DNA from: Rhizobium bangladeshense
Lineage (GTDB): Bacteria > Pseudomonadota > Alphaproteobacteria > Rhizobiales > Rhizobiaceae
Assembly: GCF_001662075.1 (NCBI RefSeq)
Contig: NZ_LYPL01000020.1
Coordinates: forward strand, 1-64,000
Length of the DNA: 64,000 nucleotides
Direction of reading: 5' to 3'
Below are positions 43,335-51,331 of the stretch, one piece after another. The notes below the pieces were generated by a model. The model was not told the DNA's origin. It did not search any database and saw only the letters and a list, made by a program, of their open reading frames with translations. Positions within the stretch are counted from its first letter, which is position 1, and each line of letters begins with the position of its first letter. The position numbers and the translations under genes are program-made.

Positions 43335-44107
43335 TACAGAATGCCTCCATCGACAATCAGGGACTGGGCGGTCATTCCAGCCGCGCAGTCGGATGCAAGA
43401 AACAGACACGGACCGACGATCGCATCGGGTTTGAGCGGGACTTTCAGGCATTGCTGCTCGACCGAGTGGGCGATGCTCTCTTCGGTCAGCCAGAGCTGCA
43501 TCTGCCGTTCGGTGACGACCATGCCGGGCAAGACGCAGTTGACCCGGATATTCTCCGGGCCGAGCCTGCCGGCCATGCTCTTCGTCAATCCGACGACCGC
43601 GGCCTTCGCCGCCGCATAAGAGGGAAAACCGCCCATGTTGAGCTTGAAGGCGATCGACGACATATTGATGATCGCGCCGCCGCCGGCGGCCCGCATCGAT
43701 GGCGCCACCGCCTGCGAGGCGAAAAACACATGCCGCAGGTTGACCGCCTGGTTGTTGTCCCAATAGGCCTCGGTGACCGCGTCGAATTCGTGGCGGTCGT
43801 CCCAGGCGGCATTGTTGACGAGCACGCGGATCGGCCCGGAAGCGGCAACGACGGTATCGACGGTGCGCCGGATCGCCTCGATGTCGCGCAGGTCGGCATG
43901 ATAAAAGGAAACCGGATGCGCCGTCTCCCGCGACAGCCTCTCGGCGAGTTCGCGGCCGGCAGTCTCGGCGATGTCGATGAAGGACACCTTGGCGTTCTGG
44001 CGCGCGAAACCTTCGACGATCGCCGCACCGATACCCGATCCGCCGCCGGTCACGAGCACGGTTCGGTCTTTGAACTCCGGAAACTGGGCTGACGTCGCGG
44101 TCATCAT
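43334..44107 (-). CDS. SDR-family sugar dehydrogenase (probable D-galactose/L-arabinose type)
   Basis: A short-chain dehydrogenase of 257 residues. The NAD(P)-binding motif is TVLVTGGGSGIGAAI, followed by NNAAWDDRHEF. The catalytic set is Ser in MSSIAF, Tyr and Lys in SYAAAKAAVVG. The C-terminal VDGGIL is typical. Asp after the second strand (FIDIAE) favours NAD over NADP. Position at the head of a dgoK-dgoA-lactonase operon suggests it oxidises galactose, or arabinose or fucose, to the lactone. Substrate is inferred from context. It is divergent from the IclR regulator. Confidence 0.88.
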   Translation of the reverse strand: MMTATSAQFPEFKDRTVLVTGGGSGIGAAIVEGFARQNAKVSFIDIAETAGRELAERLSRETAHPVSFYHADLRDIEAIRRTVDTVVAASGPIRVLVNNAAWDDRHEFDAVTEAYWDNNQAVNLRHVFFASQAVAPSMRAAGGGAIINMSSIAFKLNMGGFPSYAAAKAAVVGLTKSMAGRLGPENIRVNCVLPGMVVTERQMQLWLTEESIAHSVEQQCLKVPLKPDAIVGPCLFLASDCAAGMTAQSLIVDGGIL

Positions 44108-44123
44108 CTTCTCCCGAAGTATC

Positions 44124-44140
44124 GTTCCATTATTTGGAAC
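44124..44140. promoter_or_regulatory. Predicted operator for the IclR-type regulator
   Basis: GTTCCA-TTATT-TGGAAC is a perfect 6+5+6 inverted repeat in the 95-base gap between the divergent dehydrogenase and IclR genes. A further half-site TGGAAT lies 20 bases on (44155-44160). IclR regulators usually bind such sites and repress both directions. The dehydrogenase ATG is only 17 bases away, so binding could block its start. Confidence 0.6.
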
Positions 44141-44202
44141 TTGATTTGACTATATGGAATTATCGAATTATGCTGCCCTTTCTGTCAAGGGCGGATGAGA
44201 CG

Positions 44203-45000
44203 ATGGATGCAAACGGCGAGGGCATGGCGCAAGCCCGCGAGACCGGCACACTCGGCAAGCTGATGGTGCTGCTCGATCTCGTCACCCATGCGGATGCGCC
44301 GCTGCGTTTTACCGATATCCTGTCGCTTGCCGGCCAGCCGCGTGGCACCCTGCATCGCCAGCTCAGCCACCTGGTCGAGGAGGGGTTGCTCGAACTCGAC
44401 GGCGATGGCCGCTATGCGCCGGGCCTGCGCCTGCTCGATTTCGCCGCCCGCAGCTGGGCGCGCAACGAATTCCGCCTGATCGCCGAACCGCATCTTGTCG
44501 ATCTGCAGCATGCGACCGGCGAGACCGTGCATCTCGGCGTTCTCAGGGGGCAGTCGATCATCTACCTCGACAAGGTCGAGGGCCGCCAGCCGGTGCGCAT
44601 GTATTCGCAGATCGGCAATGCCTCGCCCTGTTACTGCACCGGCGTCGGCAAGGCTGCGCTTTCGCTGCTTCCGGCCGAAAGCCTGGTCGATCTCCTCGCC
44701 GGCGTCAATTTCACCCGCTTTACCGCCGCCACCCACGCTTCGCCAGCAAGTCTGCTCGCCGAAATCCGTGAGATCGCCGATCAGGGCTATGCTTTCGATC
44801 GTGAGGAGCATGAGGCAGGCATCCGCTGCGTCGCCGCACCCATCTGGTCGGAGGATCGGACTTTTCTCGGCGGCGTATCGATCACCGGCCCTGCCTACCG
44901 CCTGTCGATGGAACTACTCGCCCAATGGGTCGTTCCGGTTCAGCGCGCAGCCGGAAGGATCATGGAAGGCATGCGCATCCGCCTCGGCCCGCGCCGCTAG
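44203..45000 (+). CDS. IclR-family transcriptional regulator
   Basis: A 265-residue regulator. The N-terminal winged helix-turn-helix (LGKLMVLLDLVTHADAPLRFTDILSLAGQPRGTLHRQLSHLVEEGLLEL) is followed by the IclR effector domain (LQHATGETVHLGVLRGQSIIYLDKVEG, SPCYCTGVGKAALSLLP, AFDREEHEAGIRCVAAPI). The two adjacent Cys residues in SPCYCTG are a small oddity. ATG 44203 has GGATGAGACG just before it; earlier in-frame starts would overlap the operator. It is divergent from the galactose oxidation genes and presumably controls them in response to a pathway intermediate such as KDGal. Confidence 0.9.
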   Translation: MDANGEGMAQARETGTLGKLMVLLDLVTHADAPLRFTDILSLAGQPRGTLHRQLSHLVEEGLLELDGDGRYAPGLRLLDFAARSWARNEFRLIAEPHLVDLQHATGETVHLGVLRGQSIIYLDKVEGRQPVRMYSQIGNASPCYCTGVGKAALSLLPAESLVDLLAGVNFTRFTAATHASPASLLAEIREIADQGYAFDREEHEAGIRCVAAPIWSEDRTFLGGVSITGPAYRLSMELLAQWVVPVQRAAGRIMEGMRIRLGPRR

Positions 45001-45224
45001 CCTGAGGCGATGAGCAGGGCCCGGGGAAGCGCATGTATAAGACAAAAGACTGAAACGGAAAAAATTGAGATTTGCCGGCGAATCACCACAACTGGAAATA
45101 GTCCGCGAAATCGACTACACCACCGGCCGGATGCGTAAATGCCGCGGTCGATTGTATTGACCCATGGCAATCATCATTCCCCGATGCAAGCGAACGGCCG
45201 CCGCGCCGAAGATGAAGAAATGTG

Positions 45225-45962
45225 ATGGAACCCTTGTCGCAAACATCCACGGAAGAAGAAGACGGTTACATCAAGGAAATTGCGGGCCTGAAGACCCAGT
45301 TCGACATTTTCCGGTTCATGAAACGCGTGACCGAAGCCTATCGCTGCCGCGCCTTCATGGTTCTCAATCTGCCGCCGATCACATCCCTCGACCTTCAGGG
45401 CAACACCGTCATCACCAGCTGGCCGGCTGAGCTTCTGGCGCTCTACGACCAGGAGGGGTTGATGGTGAACAGCCCGGTTCTGCGGCGGCTGAGAACATCG
45501 GCGCGGCCCTTCTTTTTCGACATGTCTCGACAGAACTGGCCGCGCGACGACGGCAAGTCCGCCCTCGTCGTCGGGCTGTTCGAACGTTTCAGGATGACGC
45601 GTTGCGCCTATTTCCCGACGCATGAGCCCTCCGGCCTGCGCGGCGCCGTCTCCTTCGCCGGCGATCGCGAGCTCTTTAGTCCGGCCGAGATGCGCGAGCT
45701 TTGTTATATCGCCATCCATGTCTTCGACAGGCTTGCCGAGATCCGCAACCTCGATACCCGTATAACCGATGCGCTCACCGACCGCGAGATCGATTGCCTG
45801 AACTGGACGGCGGCCGGCAAGACCAGCGCCGAGATCGCCGAAATCCTGGCGCTGTCCGAGCATACGGTCAATCATTACCTCAACCGCGCCACCAAGAAGC
45901 TCGACACCGTCAACCGCACCCAGGCTGTCGCCAAGGCGCTGCGGATCGGCCTGATCAAATAA
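45225..45962 (+). CDS. Orphan LuxR-type regulator with autoinducer-like domain
   Basis: A 245-residue regulator. The N-terminal region (about 20-165) aligns with the acyl-homoserine-lactone-binding domain of TraR/LuxR proteins. The C-terminal LuxR helix-turn-helix is complete (LTDREIDCLNWTAAGKTSAEIAEILALSEHTVNHYLNRATKKL). Aligned by eye on TraR, Tyr61 and Pro71 are kept, but Trp57 is Leu and Asp70 is Ser (NSPV), so the usual AHL contacts are incomplete. No luxI-type synthase is in the window. It may respond to another ligand or to none. It stands alone with 220 bases before it. Confidence 0.85.
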   Translation: MEPLSQTSTEEEDGYIKEIAGLKTQFDIFRFMKRVTEAYRCRAFMVLNLPPITSLDLQGNTVITSWPAELLALYDQEGLMVNSPVLRRLRTSARPFFFDMSRQNWPRDDGKSALVVGLFERFRMTRCAYFPTHEPSGLRGAVSFAGDRELFSPAEMRELCYIAIHVFDRLAEIRNLDTRITDALTDREIDCLNWTAAGKTSAEIAEILALSEHTVNHYLNRATKKLDTVNRTQAVAKALRIGLIK

Positions 45963-46108
45963 GTTGCAAAGACGGCGATCCACTCCGACCGGCCGCCCAG
46001 CGCGTAGGCAGATCGGAGCGTGATCCGGCACATTCGACCGCGTTTCCCGCTTTTTCCATCTGGCACGCTTTCTGCATCTCTTCTGCCAGAGGTCCGGAGG
46101 GGACTTTG

Positions 46109-46321
46109 ATGACCAGCGCCAGCAAATGGCGCGGCCGACACACCACCGCCGACGCCGATGCCGCTTCTCTCCCGGCCCTCGGCGTCGGCGGCGGTTGTTG
46201 CCTTTCGGCACCGCTTCTTGCGCAGCTGTTCACGATTTCCTGCTGCCGGTCACTTTTTTCTGGCCTTTTTTTCGGCTTGCGCTACTTCGCCCCGCATTGC
46301 GCCGGTTCTCGGGGAGAGTGA
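46109..46321 (+). CDS. Possible small Cys-rich hydrophobic protein
   Basis: A 70-codon frame preceded by GGAGGGG at a good distance (seven bases). The product has a basic start, GVGGGCCLSAPLLAQLFTISCCRSLFSGLFFGL as a hydrophobic stretch with four Cys, and ends just before the strong inverted repeat at 46322. No family is recognised. The ribosome binding site and hydrophobic stretch argue for a real gene, but the atypical codon use argues against it. Treat as tentative. Confidence 0.3.
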   Translation: MTSASKWRGRHTTADADAASLPALGVGGGCCLSAPLLAQLFTISCCRSLFSGLFFGLRYFAPHCAGSRGE

Positions 46322-46371
46322 CCGTTGCGGCCATCAGGGCGAAAGCCCGGCGGACTTGATGGCCGCAACGG
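46322..46371. repeat. 15-base inverted repeat enclosing a GAAA hairpin
   Basis: CCGTTGCGGCCATCA (46322-46336) and TGATGGCCGCAACGG (46357-46371) are perfectly complementary. Directly inside the left arm, GGGC-GAAA-GCCC (46337-46348) can form a second hairpin with a GNRA tetraloop. The structure could be a terminator without U tract, a processed RNA or a mobile palindrome. It lies in a 623-base gap between the LuxR gene and mrp. Confidence 0.8.
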
Positions 46372-46466
46372 ATTTCGAATCCCGGCCGGCGTTTTCCAAA
46401 GCCGGCAAATCGATTTTCCTCCCGATGTTTTTGTTTGGCGAAGACGTGCGCCTCCACTATCTCTAC

Positions 46467-46514
46467 CGCATGATTTAGCCTTGGCCGGAATCGACCAAGG
46501 CTAAATCATGCGGC
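46467..46514. repeat. 19-base perfect inverted repeat upstream of mrp
   Basis: CCGCATGATTTAGCCTTGG (46467-46485) and its exact complement (46496-46514) flank a ten-base spacer. The outer GCATGAT...ATCATGC wording is shared with the palindrome at 60702-60749. It ends 72 bases before the mrp start and could form a very stable hairpin in the mrp leader. Confidence 0.85.
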
Positions 46515-46585
46515 AAGGTGCCATGGCGTCCTTTCTCGTCCTGAAAGACGCGTCGTGGACTGCAAGAAGAAGCAGTGAGGGTGGA

Positions 46586-47770
46586 ATGACCGACGTCACC
46601 AAGGAACAGGTTCTCGAAACGCTGAAGACCGTGCGCGGACCGGATCTCGAGCACGACATCGTCGCGCTCGGCATGGTCTCCGATGTTTTCATCTCCGACG
46701 GCAAGGTTTATTTCTCCATCACCGTCCCGGCCGAGCGCGCCAGGGAGCTGGAGCCGATGCGGCTCGCCGCCGAGCGCGTCATCAAGGAAATGCCGGGCGT
46801 CAAGGGTGCGCTCGTCACACTGACGGCGGACAGGAAGGCGGCGGCCGCAGCACCTGCTGTCCGCCCCGCCCCGAACCCGCCGCACGGCCATGCCGGTCAT
46901 GATCATGACAGCCATGATCACCAGCATCACGCCCAAGCGCCCCAGCAACAGGCGCCGCGGGCCGGCAAGATCGGCGTTCCCGGCATCGGCGCCATCATCG
47001 CCGTCGCCTCCGGCAAGGGCGGAGTCGGCAAGTCCACCACCGCCGTCAATCTGGCGCTCGGCCTGCTCGCCAACGGCCTTCGCGTCGGAATTCTCGATGC
47101 CGATATCTACGGGCCTTCCATGCCGCGGCTCCTGAAGATATCCGGTCGCCCGACGCAGATCGACGGCCGCATCATCAATCCGATGGAGAATTATGGCCTC
47201 AAGGTCATGTCGATGGGCTTCCTCGTCGACGAGGAGACGGCGATGATCTGGCGCGGGCCGATGGTTCAGTCGGCGCTGCTGCAGATGCTGCGCGAAGTCG
47301 CCTGGGGCGAGCTCGACGTCCTTGTCGTCGACATGCCGCCCGGCACCGGCGATGCGCAATTGACCATGGCCCAGCAGGTTCCGCTTGCCGGCGCCGTCAT
47401 CGTCTCCACACCGCAGGATCTCGCTTTGATCGATGCCCGCAAGGGCCTCAATATGTTTCGCAAGGTCGAGGTGCCGGTGCTCGGCATCGTCGAGAACATG
47501 AGCTATTTCATCGCGCCCGACACCGGCACCCGTTACGACATTTTCGGTCACGGCGGCGCCCGCAAGGAGGCCGAGCGCATCGGCGTGCCCTTCCTCGGCG
47601 AAGTGCCGCTGACGATGAATATCCGTGAAACCTCCGATGCCGGCACCCCGCTCGTCGCCTCCGACCCGAACGGCGTCGTCGCCGGCATCTATCGCGGCAT
47701 CGCCGCCAAGGTCTGGGAGCAGCTCGCCGGCCAGTCCCGGCGCCCGGCGCCGGCGATTGTCTTCGAATAG
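46586..47770 (+). CDS. mrp: Mrp/NBP35-family iron-sulfur cluster carrier ATPase
   Basis: A 394-residue scaffold or carrier for Fe-S clusters (ApbC/Mrp). An N-terminal MIP18-like domain (residues 1-85, EQVLETLKTVRGPDLEHDIVALGMV) is joined to the P-loop ATPase by a linker holding HGHAGHDHDSHDHQHH, an unusually His-rich run. The ATPase has the deviant Walker A ASGKGGVGKST, DADIYGPSMPR, MPPGTGDAQLT and NMSYFIAPDTG. The usual CxxC of the C-terminal region is replaced here (IAPDTG where many have CPHC), as in many alphaproteobacterial Mrp proteins. ATG 46586 starts the family similarity; an upstream ATG in the inverted repeat would add 26 residues. Confidence 0.92.
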   Translation: MTDVTKEQVLETLKTVRGPDLEHDIVALGMVSDVFISDGKVYFSITVPAERARELEPMRLAAERVIKEMPGVKGALVTLTADRKAAAAAPAVRPAPNPPHGHAGHDHDSHDHQHHAQAPQQQAPRAGKIGVPGIGAIIAVASGKGGVGKSTTAVNLALGLLANGLRVGILDADIYGPSMPRLLKISGRPTQIDGRIINPMENYGLKVMSMGFLVDEETAMIWRGPMVQSALLQMLREVAWGELDVLVVDMPPGTGDAQLTMAQQVPLAGAVIVSTPQDLALIDARKGLNMFRKVEVPVLGIVENMSYFIAPDTGTRYDIFGHGGARKEAERIGVPFLGEVPLTMNIRETSDAGTPLVASDPNGVVAGIYRGIAAKVWEQLAGQSRRPAPAIVFE

Positions 47771-48181
47771 CGCAGAACCGGCGTGGGGACATAGAGAAAG
47801 GCCAAGCGCCGAATCACCGCCGCGATCACCCCAATTGTGGGGGAAACGTGGTGAAAAGCCGCGGTTCACGGAAGATGTCTTGATTATTTCACGGCTTTGC
47901 TGCATATGCCGCGGCGCCATGATGGCGTTGCTGCAGATGCTCAATGACGGCCGTCCTTCGTTTCGAAGGGTCTGGCCCACCTGCAAGATCGAAGGATTGG
48001 TAACTGCGATGCGGTGGAGCACAATGCGCATGCTGGCCTTGAAGGCCGGATGCAGCCGGAGTTTTATGAACTTTCTTGATCCGCTTCCGTTTGGACCTGG
48101 GACGAGCGCCCTTCGCGGCGCCGCGATGGGCGGCCGCATGGCGATGGCCACGAAGCGTCGTGAGCATCGGAGACGCTGCCG
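47771..48181. other. 411-base intergenic stretch before the CorA-like gene
   Basis: No supported gene. A plus-strand frame of about 90 codons (from 47921) has no ribosome binding site or recognisable domain. Small hairpins are present (CCCCA-ATTG-TGGGG at 47829-47842) and an imperfect AAAGCCG...CGGCTTT pair lies near 47855-47900. It may hold the promoter and leader of the magnesium transporter gene, but no known riboswitch pattern is recognised. Confidence 0.45.
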
Positions 48182-49156
48182 GTGATCACCGCTTACTGCT
48201 CCAATTGCAAAACGGTCGAGATCCGCGATCTCCCGCAGCCCGCATCCTTTCCCGAGGATGTCGTCTGGATCGATATGGTCGAGCCGAGCCGCGAGGAGGA
48301 GCTTTATGTCGAAAAGGTTCTCGGTATCGAGGTTCCGACCCGCGAGGATCTCAAGGACATTGAACCTTCGGCTCGCCTCTACATCGAAAACGACGCCGTC
48401 TTCATGACCGCGTCTCTGGTCTGGAAGGCGGAAACCGACGCGCCGACGCTGACCGATGTCGCCTTCATTCTGACCGGAAACCGTCTGGTCACCATCCGTT
48501 ACGCCCACCCAAAATCTTTTGCGCTGTTCATCGCCGCCCTTCACCGGCTGCCGGAAAACTGGCGGAGCGGCGCGGCCCTTCTCGCCAAGCTCTTGGAGAC
48601 GATCGTCGACCGCACCGCCGAAATCCTCGAGACCTCCGTCTCGCGCATCGACATTTTGTCGACGCATGTCTTCGGCCGGGCGAAAAGGGTGCGCAAGCCG
48701 TCGAACTACCTCGAGCAAAAGCTGCGCGATATCGCCGGTCATCACCGCATGATCAGCAAGCTGCGCGATAGTCTCGGCTCGCTGTCCCGGCTTCTGACAT
48801 TCTTTCACACGATCCCGGCGATCCAGCAGGACCACGAGGCGAAGGAGCTCTGCCGCACCATCTCGCGCGACATCCAGTCGCTGTCGGAGCATGCCTCCTT
48901 CGTCGCCGCCAACGTCACCTTCCTGCTCGACGCCTCGCTCGGCCTGATCAACATCGAGCAGAACTCGATCATCAAGATTTTCTCGATCGCCTCGGTCGTG
49001 TTCCTGCCGCCGACATTGGTCGCCTCCATCTATGGCATGAACTTTCAGTTCATGCCGGAGCTGGCCTGGGCGGCGGGTTACCCCTACTCCTTGGCTTTGA
49101 TGGTGATATCAGCCGTGATCCCCTTCTTCTTTTTTCGCTGGAAAGGCTGGCTCTGA
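48182..49156 (+). CDS. CorA-family divalent metal ion transporter
   Basis: A 324-residue Mg2+/Co2+ channel-type transporter. The large cytosolic N-terminal domain (to about 265) with long helices is followed by two membrane helices. The selectivity motif YGMNF sits between them, and the basic end FRWKGWL closes the protein. The signature LPPTLVASIYGMNF is complete, so the protein should form the pentameric channel. It starts with GTG at 48182. The kup potassium transporter follows 18 bases later, so both may be in one transcript. Confidence 0.93.
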   Translation: MITAYCSNCKTVEIRDLPQPASFPEDVVWIDMVEPSREEELYVEKVLGIEVPTREDLKDIEPSARLYIENDAVFMTASLVWKAETDAPTLTDVAFILTGNRLVTIRYAHPKSFALFIAALHRLPENWRSGAALLAKLLETIVDRTAEILETSVSRIDILSTHVFGRAKRVRKPSNYLEQKLRDIAGHHRMISKLRDSLGSLSRLLTFFHTIPAIQQDHEAKELCRTISRDIQSLSEHASFVAANVTFLLDASLGLINIEQNSIIKIFSIASVVFLPPTLVASIYGMNFQFMPELAWAAGYPYSLALMVISAVIPFFFFRWKGWL

Positions 49157-49174
49157 GGAGCCTGTTGAAATTTC

Positions 49175-51073
49175 ATGTCCGAAGAGAGCCATCCGCACGG
49201 CCGCCATATGACGCCGCGCAAGCTTTTTTATCTCGCGCTCGGTTCCGTAGGCGTCGTCTACGGCGATATCGGCACCAGCCCGCTCTATGCTTTTCGCGAG
49301 GCGCTGAAGCCCGTCGCCCATGACGGCGTCACCCGTTTTGAGATCATCAGCCTGATTTCGCTGATGATCTGGGCGCTGACGATCATCGTCACCATCAAAT
49401 ATGTGCTCTTCCTTCTGCGCGCCGATAACGAAGGGGAGGGCGGCACGCTGTCGCTCCTTGCGCTTCTGATGAAGACCGCCAACGGTCATACCGCCATACT
49501 GATGCTGCTCGGCCTGATGGGGGCTGCCCTCTTCCTCGGCGATGCGATGATCACGCCGGCGCTGTCGGTGCTGTCGGCGGTTGAGGGCCTGAAGCTCGTC
49601 ACACCAAGGCTGTCGGAATATATCGTGCCGATTTCGGTGGTGATCCTGGCGCTGCTCTTCGTCGTGCAGTCGCGCGGCACCGGCGCCGTCGCCAGGTTCT
49701 TCGGCCCGATCACCGCCGCCTGGTTCCTGGTCATGGCCGCCGCCGGCATTTCCCATATCTCCGATGACTACGGAATCCTCGCCGCCTTCAATCCCTATTA
49801 TGCCGTCGCCTTCCTGCTGCATGAGGGCTTTTATGGCGTCGTCGTGCTCGGCGCCGTCTTCCTGACGGTGACGGGCGCCGAGGCGCTTTATGCCGATCTC
49901 GGCCATTTCGGGCGCCGCCCGATCCAGTGGGCCTGGTTCCTGCTGGTATTCCCGGCGTTGACGCTGAACTATCTCGGCCAGGGCGCTCTCGTTCTCGGCA
50001 ATCCGATGACGATGTCCGATCCCTTCTATCTGATGTATCCGAAATGGGCGCTGCTGCCGGTCGTCATCCTGGCAACCGCCGCGACGATCATCGCCAGTCA
50101 GGCGGTCATCACCGGCGCTTTCTCGATGGTACGCCAGGGCATCAATCTCGGTTTCCTGCCGCGCATGGAAATTCTCTTCACCTCGGAAACCAATACCGGG
50201 CAGATCTTCGTGCCGTCGGTCAATGCCGTGCTGTTCTTCGGTGTCATCTTCCTGGTATTGGGCTTCAAGACCTCGGACGCGCTGGCGACCGCCTACGGCA
50301 TTTCCGTCACCGGCGCCATGGTCGTCACCTCGATCATGGCCTTCGAATTCGTTCGCGCCCGCTGGAACTGGTCGCTGCCGGTTGCTGTGATCGCTCTGGC
50401 GCCGCTGCTCGTGCTCGAATTGATCTTCCTTGGCGCCAACCTGTTGAAGATTCACGACGGCGGTTATATCCCGATCCTGATCGCCACCGCCTTTACCGTC
50501 GTCATGTGGACCTGGCGCCGCGGCACCGCGATCCTGCTGGAAAAGACCCGCCACACCGATATTCCGCTCGCCTCCTTCGTCAGCTCCATCGAGCGCAAGA
50601 GCGAGCATTCGCCGGCCCAGGTTCCCGGCACGGCGATCTTCCTGACCAGCGATCCCGAATCGGCCCCGGCCGCCCTCTTGCACAATCTCAAGCACAATCA
50701 CGTGCTGCACGACCGCAACGTCATCCTGACGATCCGCACCGTCAACAAGCCGCGCGTGCCGAGCCACGACCGCTACAAGGTCGAGCCGATCTCCGAGCGT
50801 TTCTCCCGCGTCGAACTGCTGTTCGGCTTCATGGAATCGCAGAACGTTTCGCAGGCCCTGGCGACGCTGCGCAAGACCGGGCTGAAGTTCGACATCATGT
50901 CGACCTCCTTCTATCTCGGCCGCCGCAAGCTGGTGCCGGACGCCAAGTCCGGCATGCCCCATTGGCAGGACCGGCTCTACATCGCGCTCGCCAACGCCGC
51001 CACCAATCCCTCGGATTACTTCCGCCTGCCGGCAAACCGCGTGGTGGAGCTTGGATCGCACGTTATTATTTGA
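49175..51073 (+). CDS. kup: Potassium uptake protein Kup
   Basis: A 632-residue K+/H+ symporter of the KUP/HAK family. About 12 membrane helices fill residues 15-450, starting with the signature LALGSVGVVYGDIGTSPLYAFREAL, then GEGGTLSLLALL and the helix with GDAMITPALSVLSAVEGL. A soluble C-terminal domain follows (HVLHDRNVILTIRT, RVELLFGFME). All helices are present. It works in low-K+ or low-pH uptake. Many rhizobia have two kup genes; which one this is cannot be told from the window. Confidence 0.96.
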   Translation: MSEESHPHGRHMTPRKLFYLALGSVGVVYGDIGTSPLYAFREALKPVAHDGVTRFEIISLISLMIWALTIIVTIKYVLFLLRADNEGEGGTLSLLALLMKTANGHTAILMLLGLMGAALFLGDAMITPALSVLSAVEGLKLVTPRLSEYIVPISVVILALLFVVQSRGTGAVARFFGPITAAWFLVMAAAGISHISDDYGILAAFNPYYAVAFLLHEGFYGVVVLGAVFLTVTGAEALYADLGHFGRRPIQWAWFLLVFPALTLNYLGQGALVLGNPMTMSDPFYLMYPKWALLPVVILATAATIIASQAVITGAFSMVRQGINLGFLPRMEILFTSETNTGQIFVPSVNAVLFFGVIFLVLGFKTSDALATAYGISVTGAMVVTSIMAFEFVRARWNWSLPVAVIALAPLLVLELIFLGANLLKIHDGGYIPILIATAFTVVMWTWRRGTAILLEKTRHTDIPLASFVSSIERKSEHSPAQVPGTAIFLTSDPESAPAALLHNLKHNHVLHDRNVILTIRTVNKPRVPSHDRYKVEPISERFSRVELLFGFMESQNVSQALATLRKTGLKFDIMSTSFYLGRRKLVPDAKSGMPHWQDRLYIALANAATNPSDYFRLPANRVVELGSHVII

Positions 51074-51143
51074 CGGGCGAGGACGAATCCTGACGCGGGT
51101 TTCCGCGCTGTCTTGCACTTCCGTCACCTCGTCCTCCGTCGTG

Positions 51144-51214
51144 CTCGGCCTTGAGCCGAGCATCCACACGGCACCCACCATCAGCCGCGGCATGGATCCT
51201 CGGCTCAAGGCCGA
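51144..51214. repeat. Palindromic repeat element after kup
   Basis: CTCGGCCTTGAGCCGAG (51144-51160) is itself an inverted repeat. Its 16-base core recurs as the exact complement CTCGGCTCAAGGCCGA at 51199-51214, so two hairpins or one long one can form. The wording is related to the GGCCTTGTGCCGAGG core of the repeats at 125 and 6453. It lies between kup and the SleB-type gene. Confidence 0.7.
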
Positions 51215-51331
51215 CGGAGATTGGGGGATGCGTCCCGTCAACCCAGCCACATTCGAAATATCCAAAACCGCCGATGGTCACATTCCGGCACGGCTCGTTA
51301 ACCGGACGTCAAGGTTAATAAGGGATTTTCG

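Noticed and set aside
47921..48184. Plus-strand frame of about 87 codons just before the CorA-like gene
   Set aside because: No ribosome binding site, odd composition (Met/Arg-rich), and it ends inside the GTG start of the next gene with no sign of coupling.
46475..48892. Minus-strand open frame of about 800 codons across mrp and the CorA-like gene
   Set aside because: It lies opposite two well-supported genes and their gap, has no ribosome binding site, and its product has no domain.
49109..51265. Minus-strand open frame of about 720 codons opposite kup
   Set aside because: Antisense shadow of a complete Kup gene, Asp/Glu/Gln-rich as expected for a reverse reading of membrane codons.
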